Shown here: in pieces, positions 1 through 8,753 of the stretch
How the letters are laid out: every line of letters starts with the position of its first letter
How positions within the stretch are numbered: position 1 is the stretch's first letter
Assembly (NCBI GenBank): GCA_027490915.1
Contig: JAIXXG010000058.1
Coordinates: forward strand, 1 to 64,000
Length of the DNA: 64,000 nt
Source: Microbacteriaceae bacterium
GTDB taxonomy: Bacteria > Actinomycetota > Actinomycetes > Actinomycetales > Microbacteriaceae
Direction of reading: 5' to 3'
Notes under the pieces: model-generated
What the model saw: only the letters and a program-made list of their open reading frames with translations
Told to the model about the DNA's origin: nothing
The model's database searches: none
Made by a program: the position numbers and the translations under genes

Positions 1-63
1 ATCGCCCGGGCGGTGCGCGACGCCCTGCTCGAGGCCGGCGTCACGGTGCATGCCGCCGCGTGA
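1..63 (+). CDS. pxpA: PxpA (LamB/YcsF family), 5-oxoprolinase subunit A, C-terminal end only
   Basis: Only the last 20 codons are in the window, in frame 1, ending ARAVRDALLEAGVTVHAAA and a TGA stop. The tail alone would not identify the gene. The next two genes are clear PxpB and PxpC subunits, and in the known operons the LamB/YcsF-type PxpA lies directly beside them. PxpA acts with PxpB and PxpC in ATP-dependent opening of 5-oxoproline (pyroglutamate) to glutamate in the cytoplasm. The identification rests on context; the rest of the gene lies upstream of the window. Confidence 0.7.
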   Translation: MARAVRDALLEAGVTVHAAA

Positions 64-79
64 GAGGCGCCGAGAGCGC

Positions 80-727
80 GTGAGAGTGCTGCCCTGCGGC
101 GATCGCGCGCTGCTCGCGGAGTTCGAGGGACTGGCCGCGGCGCGGGCCGCGCACGCGCGCTGGCGGCGCGAGGCTCCGGCGGGGGTCGTCGAGCTCGTGC
201 CCGCGGCCCGTACCGTGCTCGTGCGACTCGACACCGCGGTGCTCGGGCTGGGGGCCGCCGAGACGTGGCTGCTCGCGCATCCCCCGATCGCGAACGACAC
301 CGCGCCGATGGCCGCCCGCACCGTGACGATCGCAGTCGCCTACGAGGGCGCCGACCTCGATGCGGTCGCCGCCGCCTGGGGATGCTCCCCCGAGGCGGTC
401 GCCGCGCGCCACGCCGCCGTCGACTGGGTGTGCGCGTTCGTCGGCTTCGCGCCCGGATTTCCGTACCTGGTGCCCAGCAGCGACGGCGCCGGGCTGCCGC
501 CGGTGCCCCGCCGAGCCACCTCGCGGCCGCGCGTCGCGGCGGGGTCGGTCGCCCTCGCCGCCGAGTATTGCGGCATCTACCCGCGCGAGTCGCCCGGCGG
601 CTGGCAGCTGATCGGCCGCACCGACGCGGTGCTGTGGGATGCCGATCGCGCCGAGCCCGCCCTCGTGACCCCGGGCACCCGCGTGCGCTTCACGGCCGTG
701 CGGCAGCTGCCCGGCGGTGCGCCATGA
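80..727 (+). CDS. pxpB: 5-oxoprolinase subunit PxpB (KipI family)
   Basis: About 215 residues of the carboxyltransferase C/D family (KipI/PxpB). The diagnostic stretch is VGFAPGFPYL, followed by the proline-rich PRRATSRPRV segment and the GGWQLIGRT motif typical of this family. With PxpA and PxpC it forms the ATP-dependent 5-oxoprolinase that recycles pyroglutamate, a product of spontaneous glutamine cyclisation. I place the start at the GTG at 80, just before RVLPCGDRALL where family similarity begins; an ATG at 50 in the same frame would add ten Arg-rich residues and overlap pxpA. The stop overlaps the pxpC start (ATGA), so the genes are translationally coupled. Confidence 0.88.
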   Translation: MRVLPCGDRALLAEFEGLAAARAAHARWRREAPAGVVELVPAARTVLVRLDTAVLGLGAAETWLLAHPPIANDTAPMAARTVTIAVAYEGADLDAVAAAWGCSPEAVAARHAAVDWVCAFVGFAPGFPYLVPSSDGAGLPPVPRRATSRPRVAAGSVALAAEYCGIYPRESPGGWQLIGRTDAVLWDADRAEPALVTPGTRVRFTAVRQLPGGAP

Positions 728-1620
728 CCGCGCTGCGGGTGCTCGACGCCGGAGCCCTGACGCTCGTGCAGGATCTCGGGCGGCCCGGTCTCGCCGCCCT
801 CGGCGTGAGCGCCTCAGGCGCGTTCGACCGCACCGCGCACCGCCTCGCCAACCGACTGGTCGGCAACGACGAGGGTGCCACAGCGCTCGAGCACCTGCTC
901 GGCGGCCTGCGCGTCGCGCTGCCCGCCGGCACGTGGTTCGCCGTCACGGGAGCATGGGGAACCCTGTCGCTGACGGACGCCGCGGGCGTCACCCGCGCCG
1001 TCGAGCCGCACACCGCGGTGCGCGCAGAAACCGATGCCGAGCTGCACCTCGGCCCGATCGTGCGCGGCCTTCGCGCCACCGTGGCGGTGCGCGGCGGCAT
1101 CGCCGTGCCCGCGCAGCTCGGCTCGCGCGCGCGCGACACCCTCGCCGGAATCGGGCCGGCGCCGCTCGCCGCCGGCGACGTGCTGCCGCTCGGCCCCGCG
1201 CCTGCCACGCCCGTGCCGCCCGCCGACCTCGTGCCGGTGGATCCGCCGACCGACGGAGTCGTCGAGCTCGCCGTGCGCCCCGGCCCGCGGCACGACTGGT
1301 TCGGCCCGGCGGCCTGGCACCTGCTGCTGACCGAGGAGTGGCGGGCGTCGGCGCGCAGTGATCGCACGGGGGTGCGCCTCGAGGGGCCGGTGCTGGCGCC
1401 GACTCCCGAACGCGCGGACGTCGAGCTGGCCAGCGAAGGGATGCTGCGCGGCAGCATCCAGGTGTCGCCCGACGGCGCGCCGACCGTGCTGGGCCCCGAC
1501 CATCCCGTGACCGGCGGCTACCCGGTCATCGCCATCGTGGTGGACGCGTCGCTCGACCTGCTCGCCCAGTTGCGGCCCGGCCAGCCCGTGCTGCTGCGGC
1601 TCGCGACCGGGCGCCGGTAG
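724..1620 (+). CDS. pxpC: 5-oxoprolinase subunit PxpC (KipA family, biotin-dependent carboxyltransferase-like)
   Basis: 298 residues matching the KipA/PxpC family: N-terminal VLDAGALTLVQDLGR, then GVSASGAFD and ANRLVGNDEGATALE, the usual family signature, and GPDHPVTGGYPVIA near the C terminus. The ATG at 724 overlaps the pxpB stop by four bases, so it is the last gene of a pxpABC operon. It provides the catalytic half of 5-oxoprolinase together with PxpB. Family length is about 290-310, so the gene is complete. Older annotations call such proteins allophanate hydrolase subunit 2; no urea carboxylase is nearby, so 5-oxoprolinase is the better call. Confidence 0.88.
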   Translation: MTALRVLDAGALTLVQDLGRPGLAALGVSASGAFDRTAHRLANRLVGNDEGATALEHLLGGLRVALPAGTWFAVTGAWGTLSLTDAAGVTRAVEPHTAVRAETDAELHLGPIVRGLRATVAVRGGIAVPAQLGSRARDTLAGIGPAPLAAGDVLPLGPAPATPVPPADLVPVDPPTDGVVELAVRPGPRHDWFGPAAWHLLLTEEWRASARSDRTGVRLEGPVLAPTPERADVELASEGMLRGSIQVSPDGAPTVLGPDHPVTGGYPVIAIVVDASLDLLAQLRPGQPVLLRLATGRR

Positions 1621-1628
1621 CGGCCTCG

Positions 1629-1720
1629 TTTCGGACGAACGACGGAGACCGGGCTGTTCCACAACGCACCCACCCCGAGTGGGAGTGTGGAACGCGGCTG
1701 TCTCCGTCGTTGCTCCGAAA
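1629..1720. repeat. Long palindromic intergenic element, family 1, copy 1
   Basis: A three-tier inverted repeat fills the gap between the convergent pxpC and folD genes. The outer arms are CGGACGAACGACGGAGAC (1632-1649) and its near-complement at 1700-1717 (16 of 18 pairs), extended by TTT/AAA. The middle arms are GTTCCACA (1656-1663) and TGTGGAAC (1686-1693), and the inner arms CCCAC (1669-1673) and GTGGG (1679-1683). The left outer arm is repeated base for base at 55553-55570. It may terminate both flanking genes, but the conserved outer arms at two distant loci suggest a dispersed element. Confidence 0.8.
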
Positions 1721-1733
1721 AGGCGTGCTCGGG

Positions 1734-2642
1734 TCAGCCCGCCTGGCGCTCGGCAGTCTCGACGACGTTCGCCAGCAGCAGCGCCCGCGTCATGGGGCCG
1801 ACGCCGCCGGGGTTCGGCGAGATCCACGACGCGACCGTCGCCACGTCGTCGGCCACATCGCCCGCGATGCGCGAGACCCCCGTGTCGGGGTCGACGAGCC
1901 GCGAGACGCCCACGTCGAGCACGATCGCACCCGGCTTGACGTCGGCGGCCTTCACGATGCCGGGCACGCCGGCCGCCGCGACGATGACGTCGGCGCGCCG
2001 CAGGTGCTCGCCGAGGTCGCGCGTGCCCGTGTGCGTGAGCGTGACGGTCGCGTTGTACTCGCGCCGCGTCAGCAGCGAGCCGATCGCACGCCCGACCGTG
2101 ACCCCGCGGCCGATTACCACGACGTCTTTGCCCGCCCACGACAGCCCGTGCCGCTCGACGAGCTCGATGACGCCGCGCGGCGTGCACGGCAGCGGCGTGT
2201 CGATCGGCCGGTCGACCCGCAGCACGAGTCGGCCCAGGTTGGTCGGGTGCAGCCCGTCGGCATCTTTGTCGGGATGCACGCGCTCGAGAATCGCGTCGGT
2301 GTCGAGGTGCTTCGGCAGCGGCAACTGCACGATGAACCCCGTCACCGCCGGGTCGGCGTTCAGCTCGTCGATGACGGATTCAAGCTCGGCCTGCGTCGTC
2401 GACTCGGGCAGATCGCGCCGGATCGAGGCGATGCCGACCTCGGCGCAGTCGCGGTGCTTGCCCGCGACGTACCACTGCGAGCCGGAGTCGTCGCCGACGA
2501 GCACCGTTGCGAGCCCGGGCACGATGCCGCGGTCGCGCAGCGCGGCGACACGGTCGCGCAGCTCGGCCTTGATGGCCGCCGCGGTCGCGGTTCCGTCGAG
2601 CTTCTGCGCGGTCGGGGTGGAGCCGGTCGCGCTCACGCTCAC
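1734..2642 (-). CDS. folD: Bifunctional methylenetetrahydrofolate dehydrogenase/cyclohydrolase FolD
   Basis: 302 residues with the FolD signatures [14 protein letters not shown] (family YxxxK region; the Tyr/Lys are catalytic), [21 protein letters not shown] and the NADP-binding [14 protein letters not shown], ending [15 protein letters not shown]. It interconverts 5,10-methylene-, 5,10-methenyl- and 10-formyl-tetrahydrofolate in the cytoplasm. The GTG start at 2642 overlaps the glyA stop (GTGA), so it is the second gene of a glyA-folD operon; a second GTG six bases downstream is an alternative. The operon pairs the enzyme that makes methylene-THF with the one that oxidises it, and both fall under the upstream ZTP riboswitch. 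Confidence 0.95.
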   Translation of the reverse strand: MSVSATGSTPTAQKLDGTATAAAIKAELRDRVAALRDRGIVPGLATVLVGDDSGSQWYVAGKHRDCAEVGIASIRRDLPESTTQAELESVIDELNADPAVTGFIVQLPLPKHLDTDAILERVHPDKDADGLHPTNLGRLVLRVDRPIDTPLPCTPRGVIELVERHGLSWAGKDVVVIGRGVTVGRAIGSLLTRREYNATVTLTHTGTRDLGEHLRRADVIVAAAGVPGIVKAADVKPGAIVLDVGVSRLVDPDTGVSRIAGDVADDVATVASWISPNPGGVGPMTRALLLANVVETAERQAG

Positions 2643-3916
2643 AGCCCCGGGTAGAGCGGGAACGCCTCGGTGAGCGCCTCGACGCGACCGCGCAGGGCGG
2701 CCACGTCGGGGTTCGGCATCAGCGCGTGCGCGATGATGTCGGCCACCTCGGTGAACTCGGCGTCGGCGAAGCCACGCGTCGCGAGCGCCGGGGTGCCGAT
2801 GCGCACGCCGCTCGTCACCATCGGCGGGCGCGGGTCGAAGGGCACGCCGTTGCGGTTGACGGTGATGCCGACCTCGTGCAGCACGTTCTCGGCCTCGAGG
2901 CCGTTGAGGGGCGACTCGCGCAGGTCGACGAGCGCGAGGTGAACATCCGTGCCGCCGGTGAGCACGTTGATGCCCGCGGCGGTCGCGTCGCTCTGCGTGA
3001 GCCGCTCGGCGAGGATCTGCGCGCCGCGGATGGTGCGCTGCTGCCGCTCGACGAACTCGGGGCTGTGGGCGAGCTTGAACGCCACGGCCTTGGCGGCGAT
3101 GACGTGCATGAGCGGGCCGCCCTGCTGGCCCGGGAACACGGCCGAGTTGAGCTTCTTGAACAGCGACTCGTCGTTGCTGAGGATGATGCCCGAGCGCGGA
3201 CCCGCAAGGGTCTTGTGCACGGTCGACGACACGACGTGGGCGTGCGGCAGCGGCGAGGGGTGCAGCCCGGCGGCCACGAGCCCGGCGAAGTGGGCCATGT
3301 CGACCCACAGCTTCGCGCCGACCTCGTCGGCGATGGCGCGGAAGGCCGCGAAGTCGAGGTGCCTCGAGTACGCCGACCAGCCGGCGATGATCACGGTCGG
3401 CTTGTGCTCGTGCGCGGCGGCGCGCACCGCATCCATGTCGATGAGCATCGTCTCGGGGTTCACGCCGTACGAGGTCGCGTTGTAGACCTTGCCCGAGAAG
3501 TTGAGCTTCATGCCGTGCGTGAGGTGGCCGCCGTGGGCGAGCTCGAGACCGAGGATGGTGTCGCCGGGGTTGGCGAGGGCGTGCAGCACGGCGGCGCTCG
3601 CCTGCGCGCCCGAGTGGGGCTGCACGTTGGCGAACTCGGCGCCGAACAGGCTCTTGGCGCGCTCGATGGCCAGGTTCTCGGCGATGTCGACGAACTCGCA
3701 GCCGCCGTAGTAGCGCTTGCCGGGGTAGCCCTCGGCGTACTTGTTGGTGAGCACCGAGCCCTGCGCTTCGAGGATGGCGCGCGAGACGAAGTTCTCGCTC
3801 GCGATCATCTCGAGCGTGTGGCGCTGGCGGCTGAGCTCCTGGTCGAGCACGGCGGCGATCTCGGGGTCGACGTCGATGAGGGCATCGTTGAACGACGAGG
3901 GCAGTCGATCGGACAC
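2639..3916 (-). CDS. glyA: Serine hydroxymethyltransferase
   Basis: 425 residues, normal for GlyA. It converts serine plus tetrahydrofolate to glycine plus methylene-THF, using PLP. Visible signatures are [13 protein letters not shown] near the N terminus, [17 protein letters not shown], and [16 protein letters not shown], whose Lys binds PLP. I chose the GTG at 3916 because AAGGAG lies eight bases upstream and the family start (short lead, then [14 protein letters not shown]) follows it. A longer reading frame runs upstream to about 4021, but that sequence is the riboswitch. First gene of glyA-folD. Confidence 0.96.
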   Translation of the reverse strand: MSDRLPSSFNDALIDVDPEIAAVLDQELSRQRHTLEMIASENFVSRAILEAQGSVLTNKYAEGYPGKRYYGGCEFVDIAENLAIERAKSLFGAEFANVQPHSGAQASAAVLHALANPGDTILGLELAHGGHLTHGMKLNFSGKVYNATSYGVNPETMLIDMDAVRAAAHEHKPTVIIAGWSAYSRHLDFAAFRAIADEVGAKLWVDMAHFAGLVAAGLHPSPLPHAHVVSSTVHKTLAGPRSGIILSNDESLFKKLNSAVFPGQQGGPLMHVIAAKAVAFKLAHSPEFVERQQRTIRGAQILAERLTQSDATAAGINVLTGGTDVHLALVDLRESPLNGLEAENVLHEVGITVNRNGVPFDPRPPMVTSGVRIGTPALATRGFADAEFTEVADIIAHALMPNPDVAALRGRVEALTEAFPLYPGL

Positions 3917-3967
3917 GGGGGTTCTCCTTCGAAGGGTCTGCCGGGCGCAGCCGGCGGGGTCTGCTGG

Positions 3968-4041
3968 GGGCCCAGGCGTACGGCCCCACACCGTGTCGGT
4001 CGCTCCCTGATGGTGACCCATCCGAACGCCAGTCGCGACGG
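3968..4041 (-). promoter_or_regulatory. ZTP (pfl) riboswitch upstream of glyA-folD
   Basis: On the minus strand the leader contains GTCGCGACTGGCG (complement of 4027-4039), then a GATGG/CCATC hairpin, AGGGAGCGAC closing the first stem with GTCGC, and ACGG/CCGT followed by ACGCCTGGGC (complement of 3970-3979). These are the conserved parts of the pfl/ZTP aptamer in the right order. ZTP riboswitches sense AICAR phosphates, which build up when 10-formyl-THF is short, and commonly switch on glyA and folD. The downstream GCCGG/CCGGC hairpin before the AAGGAG site at about 3925-3930 is a possible expression platform. Confidence 0.9.
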
Positions 4042-4045
4042 GTTC

Positions 4046-4051
4046 AGTCTA
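4046..4051 (-). promoter_or_regulatory. -10 box of the glyA-folD promoter
   Basis: TAGACT on the minus strand lies about six bases before the first conserved riboswitch bases, so transcription would start at the 5' edge of the aptamer. The hexamer matches the TAGRCT boxes before many genes in this window. No convincing -35 box is visible. Confidence 0.6.
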
Positions 4052-4118
4052 ACCCGCGTGCCTGCGTCGCGCGCGGGGGCATGTGCGGGTTGCGGATGCG
4101 CGCCACCCGGTGCGCTGC

Positions 4119-5351
4119 CTACGGCGACTCGGCCTCGACGATCGTGATCGGCCGCGTCGTCAGCGGCACGCCGCGGGCGCGGCGGCGCGACTCCATGATG
4201 AGCAGCGCGACGATGCCGAGGGCGATCGCCGCGGCCTCGATCCACGGCAGCCACGTCGTGCCCGTGCGCGCGAAGATGACGGCCCCGATCGCCGCCCCGC
4301 CTCCGATGCCGATGTTGAACGACGTGGTCAGCAGGGCGGCGCCGACGTCGCGCACGTTCGGCGAGGCGATCTTCAGCAGGCGAGTCTGCAGCAGGGTCGG
4401 GATGCCCCCGAAGGCCGCCCCCCACACCACGAACGCGATCACGACCACGACGGGCACTCCGGCGAAGAGGGCGAGCACGCTGACGGCGAGGATGACCCTG
4501 GCGAGCATCCCGTACAGGCCGCCGCGGGGGTAGCGACTGCCCACGACGCCCGCGAGCACGAGCCCGATGGCTCCGGCCCCGCCGTAGAGGAACAGCAGGA
4601 TGCTCAGCGCCTCGGGCTCGAAGCCCGCGGTGTCGAGCACGAACGGCGCGATGTACGTGTAGAAGACGTTGTGCCCGGTGATGAGGATGATCACGAGCAG
4701 GCAGATGAACAGCACGCCCGGCATGGTCGGGTCGCGGCGGGCCGGGAGGCGGATCTCGCCGGTCGTCAGCGGCACACGGTGCTCGACCGCGGGCAGGAAC
4801 CGGATGACGAGCAGCACCAGCACGACCACCGTCGCCGCGATGATGCCGAAGGCGGCCCGCCAGCCGAGCGCGAGCCCGAGGGCCGTGCCGAGCGGCACGC
4901 CGAGCACGAAGGCAGCCGTGCCGCCCGCGCTCGTCACGGCGACGGCGCGCGCGAGCTGCTGGCGCGGTACGAGGTAGCTCGCGTAGGCGCCCGCGACAGC
5001 CCAGAACAGGCCGTGGGCGAGGCCGCCGAGCACGCGCGCGCCCACGAGAAGCTCGTAGCTCGGCGCGATCGCCGCGAGCACGTTGGCGAGGGCGAAGACG
5101 CCGAGCACGACGAGCAGCAGGCCCTTGCGGGGGTAGTGGCGCGTGAGCGCGGCGAGCGGCGCCGCCGAGACCACGACGGTGCCCGCGAAGATCGTGATGA
5201 GCAGGCCGACCTGCGACTCGGTGACGGCGAGGTCGTCGGCCATTGCCGACAGCAGGCCGGTGGGCAGAAACTCGCTCGTGACGAGGAAGAAGATGGCGAC
5301 GGCGAGCGTGACGAGGCCCACCCAGGGAAACGGGCGGTCGTGCTGAGACAT
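4119..5351 (-). CDS. MFS transporter, DHA1-type exporter
   Basis: 410 residues and about 12 hydrophobic segments. The start resembles sugar or drug efflux proteins of the AraJ/Cmr group: LVTSEFLPTGLL in TM1, LTRHYPRKGLL in the loop after TM2, and GGLAHGLFWAVAGAYA. It is closely related in sequence to the MFS protein at 6555-7841: both share TSEFLP.GLL, GVFALANV, FYTYIA and FNIGIGGGA/FNVGIGGGA. I use the ATG at 5351 (MSQHDRPFPW); the frame stays open upstream but has no transporter-like sequence there. Substrate unknown. It is divergent from the LtrA-family gene at 5469. Confidence 0.8.
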   Translation of the reverse strand: MSQHDRPFPWVGLVTLAVAIFFLVTSEFLPTGLLSAMADDLAVTESQVGLLITIFAGTVVVSAAPLAALTRHYPRKGLLLVVLGVFALANVLAAIAPSYELLVGARVLGGLAHGLFWAVAGAYASYLVPRQQLARAVAVTSAGGTAAFVLGVPLGTALGLALGWRAAFGIIAATVVVLVLLVIRFLPAVEHRVPLTTGEIRLPARRDPTMPGVLFICLLVIILITGHNVFYTYIAPFVLDTAGFEPEALSILLFLYGGAGAIGLVLAGVVGSRYPRGGLYGMLARVILAVSVLALFAGVPVVVVIAFVVWGAAFGGIPTLLQTRLLKIASPNVRDVGAALLTTSFNIGIGGGAAIGAVIFARTGTTWLPWIEAAAIALGIVALLIMESRRRARGVPLTTRPITIVEAESP

Positions 5352-5468
5352 GAGGTGGCAGAGCTTTCGTGGCCAGCGTTGCGCCGCTGACGAACACGGG
5401 GACCCCGGAGCGGGCATCCACGTCTAGGCTACCGGCACCACCACAGCGACCAGCCTCCCGGAGGATCC

Positions 5469-6704
5469 GTGACCCGCTCCCTGCCCGTCGTCCGCCTCTT
5501 CCGCACGCGTGAGGCCGGCGCCGACCGCGTCGCCTTCATCGAGCTGTTCTTCGACCTGGTGTTCGTGTTCGCCGTCACCCAGCTGTCGCACCACGTGATC
5601 GAGCACCTCACGCCGGCCGGCGTGCTCGAGGGCGTGCTCATGCTCATCGCCGTGTGGTGGGTGTGGATGTACACGACGTGGGTCACGAACTGGATGAACC
5701 CCGAGACGGGCCCCGTGCGCTGGATGCTCATCGCGATGATGCTCGTCGGCCTCGTGCTGAGCACCGCCATCCCCTACGCGTTCGTCGACCGCGGTCTGCA
5801 GTTCGCCCTCGCGTACGTCGTCATGCAGCTGGGCCGCACGATCTTCGTCATCGTGAGCTACCAGCGCACGGGGCAGGCGGATGCGGCGCTCAACCTCACG
5901 CGCATCGCCCTGTGGTTCGTCGCTTCGGCTCCGTTCTGGATCGCCGGAGCGCTCATCGGCGGCACCGCGCAGTTCGTGATGTGGGCCGTGGCGCTGGCCA
6001 TCGAGCTCTTCGCGCCGGTGGTGCGGTACTGGGTGCCCGTGATCGGCAACTCGCCGATCGAGTCGTGGCAGGTCGCCGGCGGGCACATGGCCGAGCGCAG
6101 CGGACTCTTCATGATCGTCGCGCTCGGCGAGTCGATCATTGTCACCGGCACGGTCTTCAGCCGCAGCGACCTGACCGCCTCGTCGGTGCTCGCCTTCCTC
6201 GCCGCCTTCGTCGGCACCATCCTGTTCTGGCTGCTCTACTTCAGCCACGGCGCCGAGCACGGCCACCGCTACATCTCCGCGGCCGAACAGACCGGCCGCA
6301 TCGCGCGCTTCACGTACACCTACCTGCACATGCTGCTCGTGGGTGGGGTCGTGCTGGTCGCGGTCGGCGACGAGCTGGTGCTCGCGCATCCCGACGACCC
6401 GATCGACCCGACGACGCTCGCCGTCGTGGTGGGCGCCCCGGCGCTCTACCTGCTCGGCAATCTGCTCTTCAAGCGGTCGATCGGGCGGCCCTGGCTGCGC
6501 TCGCACCTGCTCGGCATGGCCGCGCTCACCGCGTTCTGGCTGGCGGCGCCGGCGCTACCCGGCCTGACGCCGCTCGCCGTGACGTGGATCGTCAACGGCA
6601 TCGTCGCCATCGTGGTGGCCCTCGACGAGCTCGGCTGGACGACGGAGGGCGACGACGACGAGAACGAGGCCCGCACCGAGCAGAGCGCCGGCCACGACCG
6701 GTAG
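5469..6704 (+). CDS. Low temperature requirement protein A (LtrA) family membrane protein
   Basis: 411 residues with about 11 membrane segments. The N-terminal VAFIELFFDLVFVFAVTQLS is the hallmark of the LtrA family, named for a Listeria gene needed for growth in the cold; the biochemical role is unknown. GTG start at 5469 with GGAGG at 5460-5464. A TAGGCT box at 5425-5430 may be its promoter, leaving a leader of about 30 bases. The last 150 bases are also the 3' end of the antisense MFS gene. The C-terminal 30 residues are charged and probably cytoplasmic. Confidence 0.82.
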   Translation: MTRSLPVVRLFRTREAGADRVAFIELFFDLVFVFAVTQLSHHVIEHLTPAGVLEGVLMLIAVWWVWMYTTWVTNWMNPETGPVRWMLIAMMLVGLVLSTAIPYAFVDRGLQFALAYVVMQLGRTIFVIVSYQRTGQADAALNLTRIALWFVASAPFWIAGALIGGTAQFVMWAVALAIELFAPVVRYWVPVIGNSPIESWQVAGGHMAERSGLFMIVALGESIIVTGTVFSRSDLTASSVLAFLAAFVGTILFWLLYFSHGAEHGHRYISAAEQTGRIARFTYTYLHMLLVGGVVLVAVGDELVLAHPDDPIDPTTLAVVVGAPALYLLGNLLFKRSIGRPWLRSHLLGMAALTAFWLAAPALPGLTPLAVTWIVNGIVAIVVALDELGWTTEGDDDENEARTEQSAGHDR

Positions 6705-7841
6705 CGCGGCGAGCGACCAGACCTCGAGCACCACGCCGCCGAGCAGCGCGCCCCCGCCGATGCCGACGTTGAAGGCGACGGTGATCCAGGCCGCCCCGAT
6801 GTCGCGCAGGGCTGGGGATGCGAGCTGCAGCAGCCGCGCCTGGAAGATCACCGGCACCCCGCCGAGGAACGCGCTCCACGCGACGATCAGCACGACGACC
6901 GCGACCGGGTCGGCGGAGGCGGCACCGGGCCCATTCGCACCGAGGCTGCTCGCCCCGAGCCCGATGACCGCGAGACCGGCGACCGCGGCGACCACGCCAG
7001 CGAGCATGATCGGCAGCAGCGCGCGCGGGTAGCGGTCTCCCAGCACGCCGGCGAGGGCCACCCCGGCCGCCCCCGCGGCGCCGAACGCCAGCAGCACGGG
7101 GGCGACCGCGCCGGCTTCAAAGCCCGCCACGTCGATGACCCACGCCGCGATGTAGGTGTAGAACGCCGAGTGCCCGAGCGTGACGAGCACTACCGTGGCG
7201 CACAGCAGCAGCACGGGGGCGAGGGTGGGGTCGCGGCGCGGGCGGGTGCCGGCAGCCGCATCCGTCGCGGGGTCGGTCGCGGCGTGCGCGACCGGAGGCA
7301 GCACGGCGACGATCGCGAGGGCGATGACGACGACGAGACCGGCGATGAGGGCGAACGATGCCCGCCAGCCGACCGCTGCCCCGAGCAGGGTGCCGAGCGG
7401 CACGCCGGCGACGGTCGCGACCGTCGCGCCGGCGGCGACGACGGCCACAGCGCGCGCGAGCCGCTCGGGCGGCACGAGCCGCGCGGCGTACGGGGTCACG
7501 ACCGCCCAGAACACGCCGTGCGCGGCACCGCCGACCACGCGGGCGACGACGAGCACGGCGTAGCCCGGCGCGAGGGCCGCCACGAGGTTCGCGAGCGCGA
7601 ACACTCCCAGCAGCACCAGAAGCAGGGTCTTGCGCGGCACCCGACGGGTCAGGTGGGTGAGCGGCGCCGTGGCGACGACGACCGACGCGGCGAAGACGGT
7701 GACGAGCAGGCCGACCTGCGCCTCCGAGACTCCGAGCTCGTCGCGCAGCTGCGGCAGCAGGCCGATCGGCAGAAACTCGCTCGTGACCGCCACGAAAATG
7801 CCCGCCGAGAGCAGCAGCAGGGGCATCCACGGCAGGCGCAC
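6555..7841 (-). CDS. MFS transporter, paralogue of the 4119-5351 exporter
   Basis: 428 residues with 12 predicted membrane segments. VTSEFLPIGLLPQLRDEL, LTRRVPRKTLLLVLLGVF and GGAAHGVFWAVVTPYAA parallel the first MFS gene segment by segment, so the two are paralogues flanking ltrA. The C terminus after LRRPAELVEG is a polar tail (HHDGDDAVDDPRHGERR) encoded antisense to the end of ltrA, probably stop-codon read-through during evolution rather than a conserved domain. The GTG at 7841 has a TACGCT box six bases upstream, so the mRNA is probably leaderless; ATG at 7826 is an alternative. Substrate unknown. Confidence 0.8.
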   Translation of the reverse strand: MRLPWMPLLLLSAGIFVAVTSEFLPIGLLPQLRDELGVSEAQVGLLVTVFAASVVVATAPLTHLTRRVPRKTLLLVLLGVFALANLVAALAPGYAVLVVARVVGGAAHGVFWAVVTPYAARLVPPERLARAVAVVAAGATVATVAGVPLGTLLGAAVGWRASFALIAGLVVVIALAIVAVLPPVAHAATDPATDAAAGTRPRRDPTLAPVLLLCATVVLVTLGHSAFYTYIAAWVIDVAGFEAGAVAPVLLAFGAAGAAGVALAGVLGDRYPRALLPIMLAGVVAAVAGLAVIGLGASSLGANGPGAASADPVAVVVLIVAWSAFLGGVPVIFQARLLQLASPALRDIGAAWITVAFNVGIGGGALLGGVVLEVWSLAALPVVAGALLGAGLVLVVVALRRPAELVEGHHDGDDAVDDPRHGERRQAG

Positions 7842-7847
7842 GGGGCC

Positions 7848-7853
7848 AGCGTA
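7848..7853 (-). promoter_or_regulatory. -10 box for a leaderless MFS mRNA
   Basis: TACGCT on the minus strand, exactly six bases before the GTG at 7841, with no ribosome binding site between them. Confidence 0.55.
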
Positions 7854-7883
7854 ACCGCGCCGTACCGCCTCAGGTCACACCAA

Positions 7884-7889
7884 TAGGCT
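7884..7889 (+). promoter_or_regulatory. -10 box for a leaderless purU mRNA
   Basis: TAGGCT, six bases (ggacgc) before the purU GTG at 7896, so the transcript should begin at or next to the start codon. It is divergent from the MFS promoter 31 bases away. Confidence 0.6.
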
Positions 7890-7895
7890 GGACGC

Positions 7896-8753
7896 GTGAG
7901 CGAGACCCTCCACCACTGGATCGTGACCCTGGTCTGCGACGACCGCCCCGGCATCGTGCACGCCGTGACCGGCGCCATCGTCGAGGCCGAGGGCAACATC
8001 ACCGAGCTGCAGCAGTTCTCGAGCCTCGGCTCGGGCCGGTTCTTCCTGCGCCTGCAGACCGAGACGCACGCCGACCACGACGCCCTGCTCGCCGCGCTGC
8101 AGCCGGTCATCGACCGCTACGGCATGCAGTGCCGCATCGACGCGGTCGGGCGCCCGCTGCGCACCCTCGTGCTCGTCTCGAAGGCGGGCCACTGCCTCAA
8201 CGACCTGCTCTTCCGGCAGCGCAGCGGCACGCTGCCGATCGAGGTTCCCCTCGTGCTGTCGAATCACCCCGACCTCGGTGAGCTCGCCGCGTTCTACGGG
8301 GTGCCCTTCGCGGCGCATCCGGTGACGGATGCGGAGCAGAAGGCGGCGATGGAGGCCCGCATCCTCGCCGCCGTCGACGAGCACGACATCGAGCTCGTGG
8401 TGCTCGCACGCTACATGCAGATCTTCTCGCCCGAGCTGTGCGATGCCCTCGCGGGACGGGCGATCAACATCCACCACTCGTTCCTGCCCGGGTTCAAGGG
8501 CGCGAACCCCTACGCCCGCGCGCACGCCCGCGGCGTGAAGCTCATCGGCGCGACCGCGCACTTCGTCACGAGCGATCTCGACGAAGGGCCGATCATCGAG
8601 CAGAACGTCACGCGCGTCGACCACTCGCGCTCTCCGGAGGAGCTCGTGGTCATCGGTCGCGACATCGAGAGCCGCACCCTCAGCCAGGCCGTGCGCTGGT
8701 TCGCGGAGGACCGCGTGCTTCTCGACGGTCAACGGACGATCATCTTCACATGA
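7896..8753 (+). CDS. purU: Formyltetrahydrofolate deformylase PurU
   Basis: 285 residues. An N-terminal ACT domain (about 8-85; VTLVCDDRPGIVHAVTG) is followed by a formyl-transferase fold. The active-site region is INIHHSFLPGFKGANPYARA with its Asn and His; the catalytic Asp lies in TSDLDEGPIIEQ. It hydrolyses 10-formyl-THF to formate and THF, balancing one-carbon pools and feeding formate to PurT-type purine synthesis. The GTG start is supported by the promoter six bases upstream. The stop overlaps the next gene's ATG by four bases. It joins glyA, folD, purN and purH as folate or purine genes in this window. Confidence 0.95.
   Translation: MSETLHHWIVTLVCDDRPGIVHAVTGAIVEAEGNITELQQFSSLGSGRFFLRLQTETHADHDALLAALQPVIDRYGMQCRIDAVGRPLRTLVLVSKAGHCLNDLLFRQRSGTLPIEVPLVLSNHPDLGELAAFYGVPFAAHPVTDAEQKAAMEARILAAVDEHDIELVVLARYMQIFSPELCDALAGRAINIHHSFLPGFKGANPYARAHARGVKLIGATAHFVTSDLDEGPIIEQNVTRVDHSRSPEELVVIGRDIESRTLSQAVRWFAEDRVLLDGQRTIIFT

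Noticed and set aside
3917..4021. N-terminal extension of GlyA from an upstream ATG.
   Set aside because: It runs through the ZTP aptamer and does not resemble GlyA; the GTG at 3916 has a good ribosome binding site.
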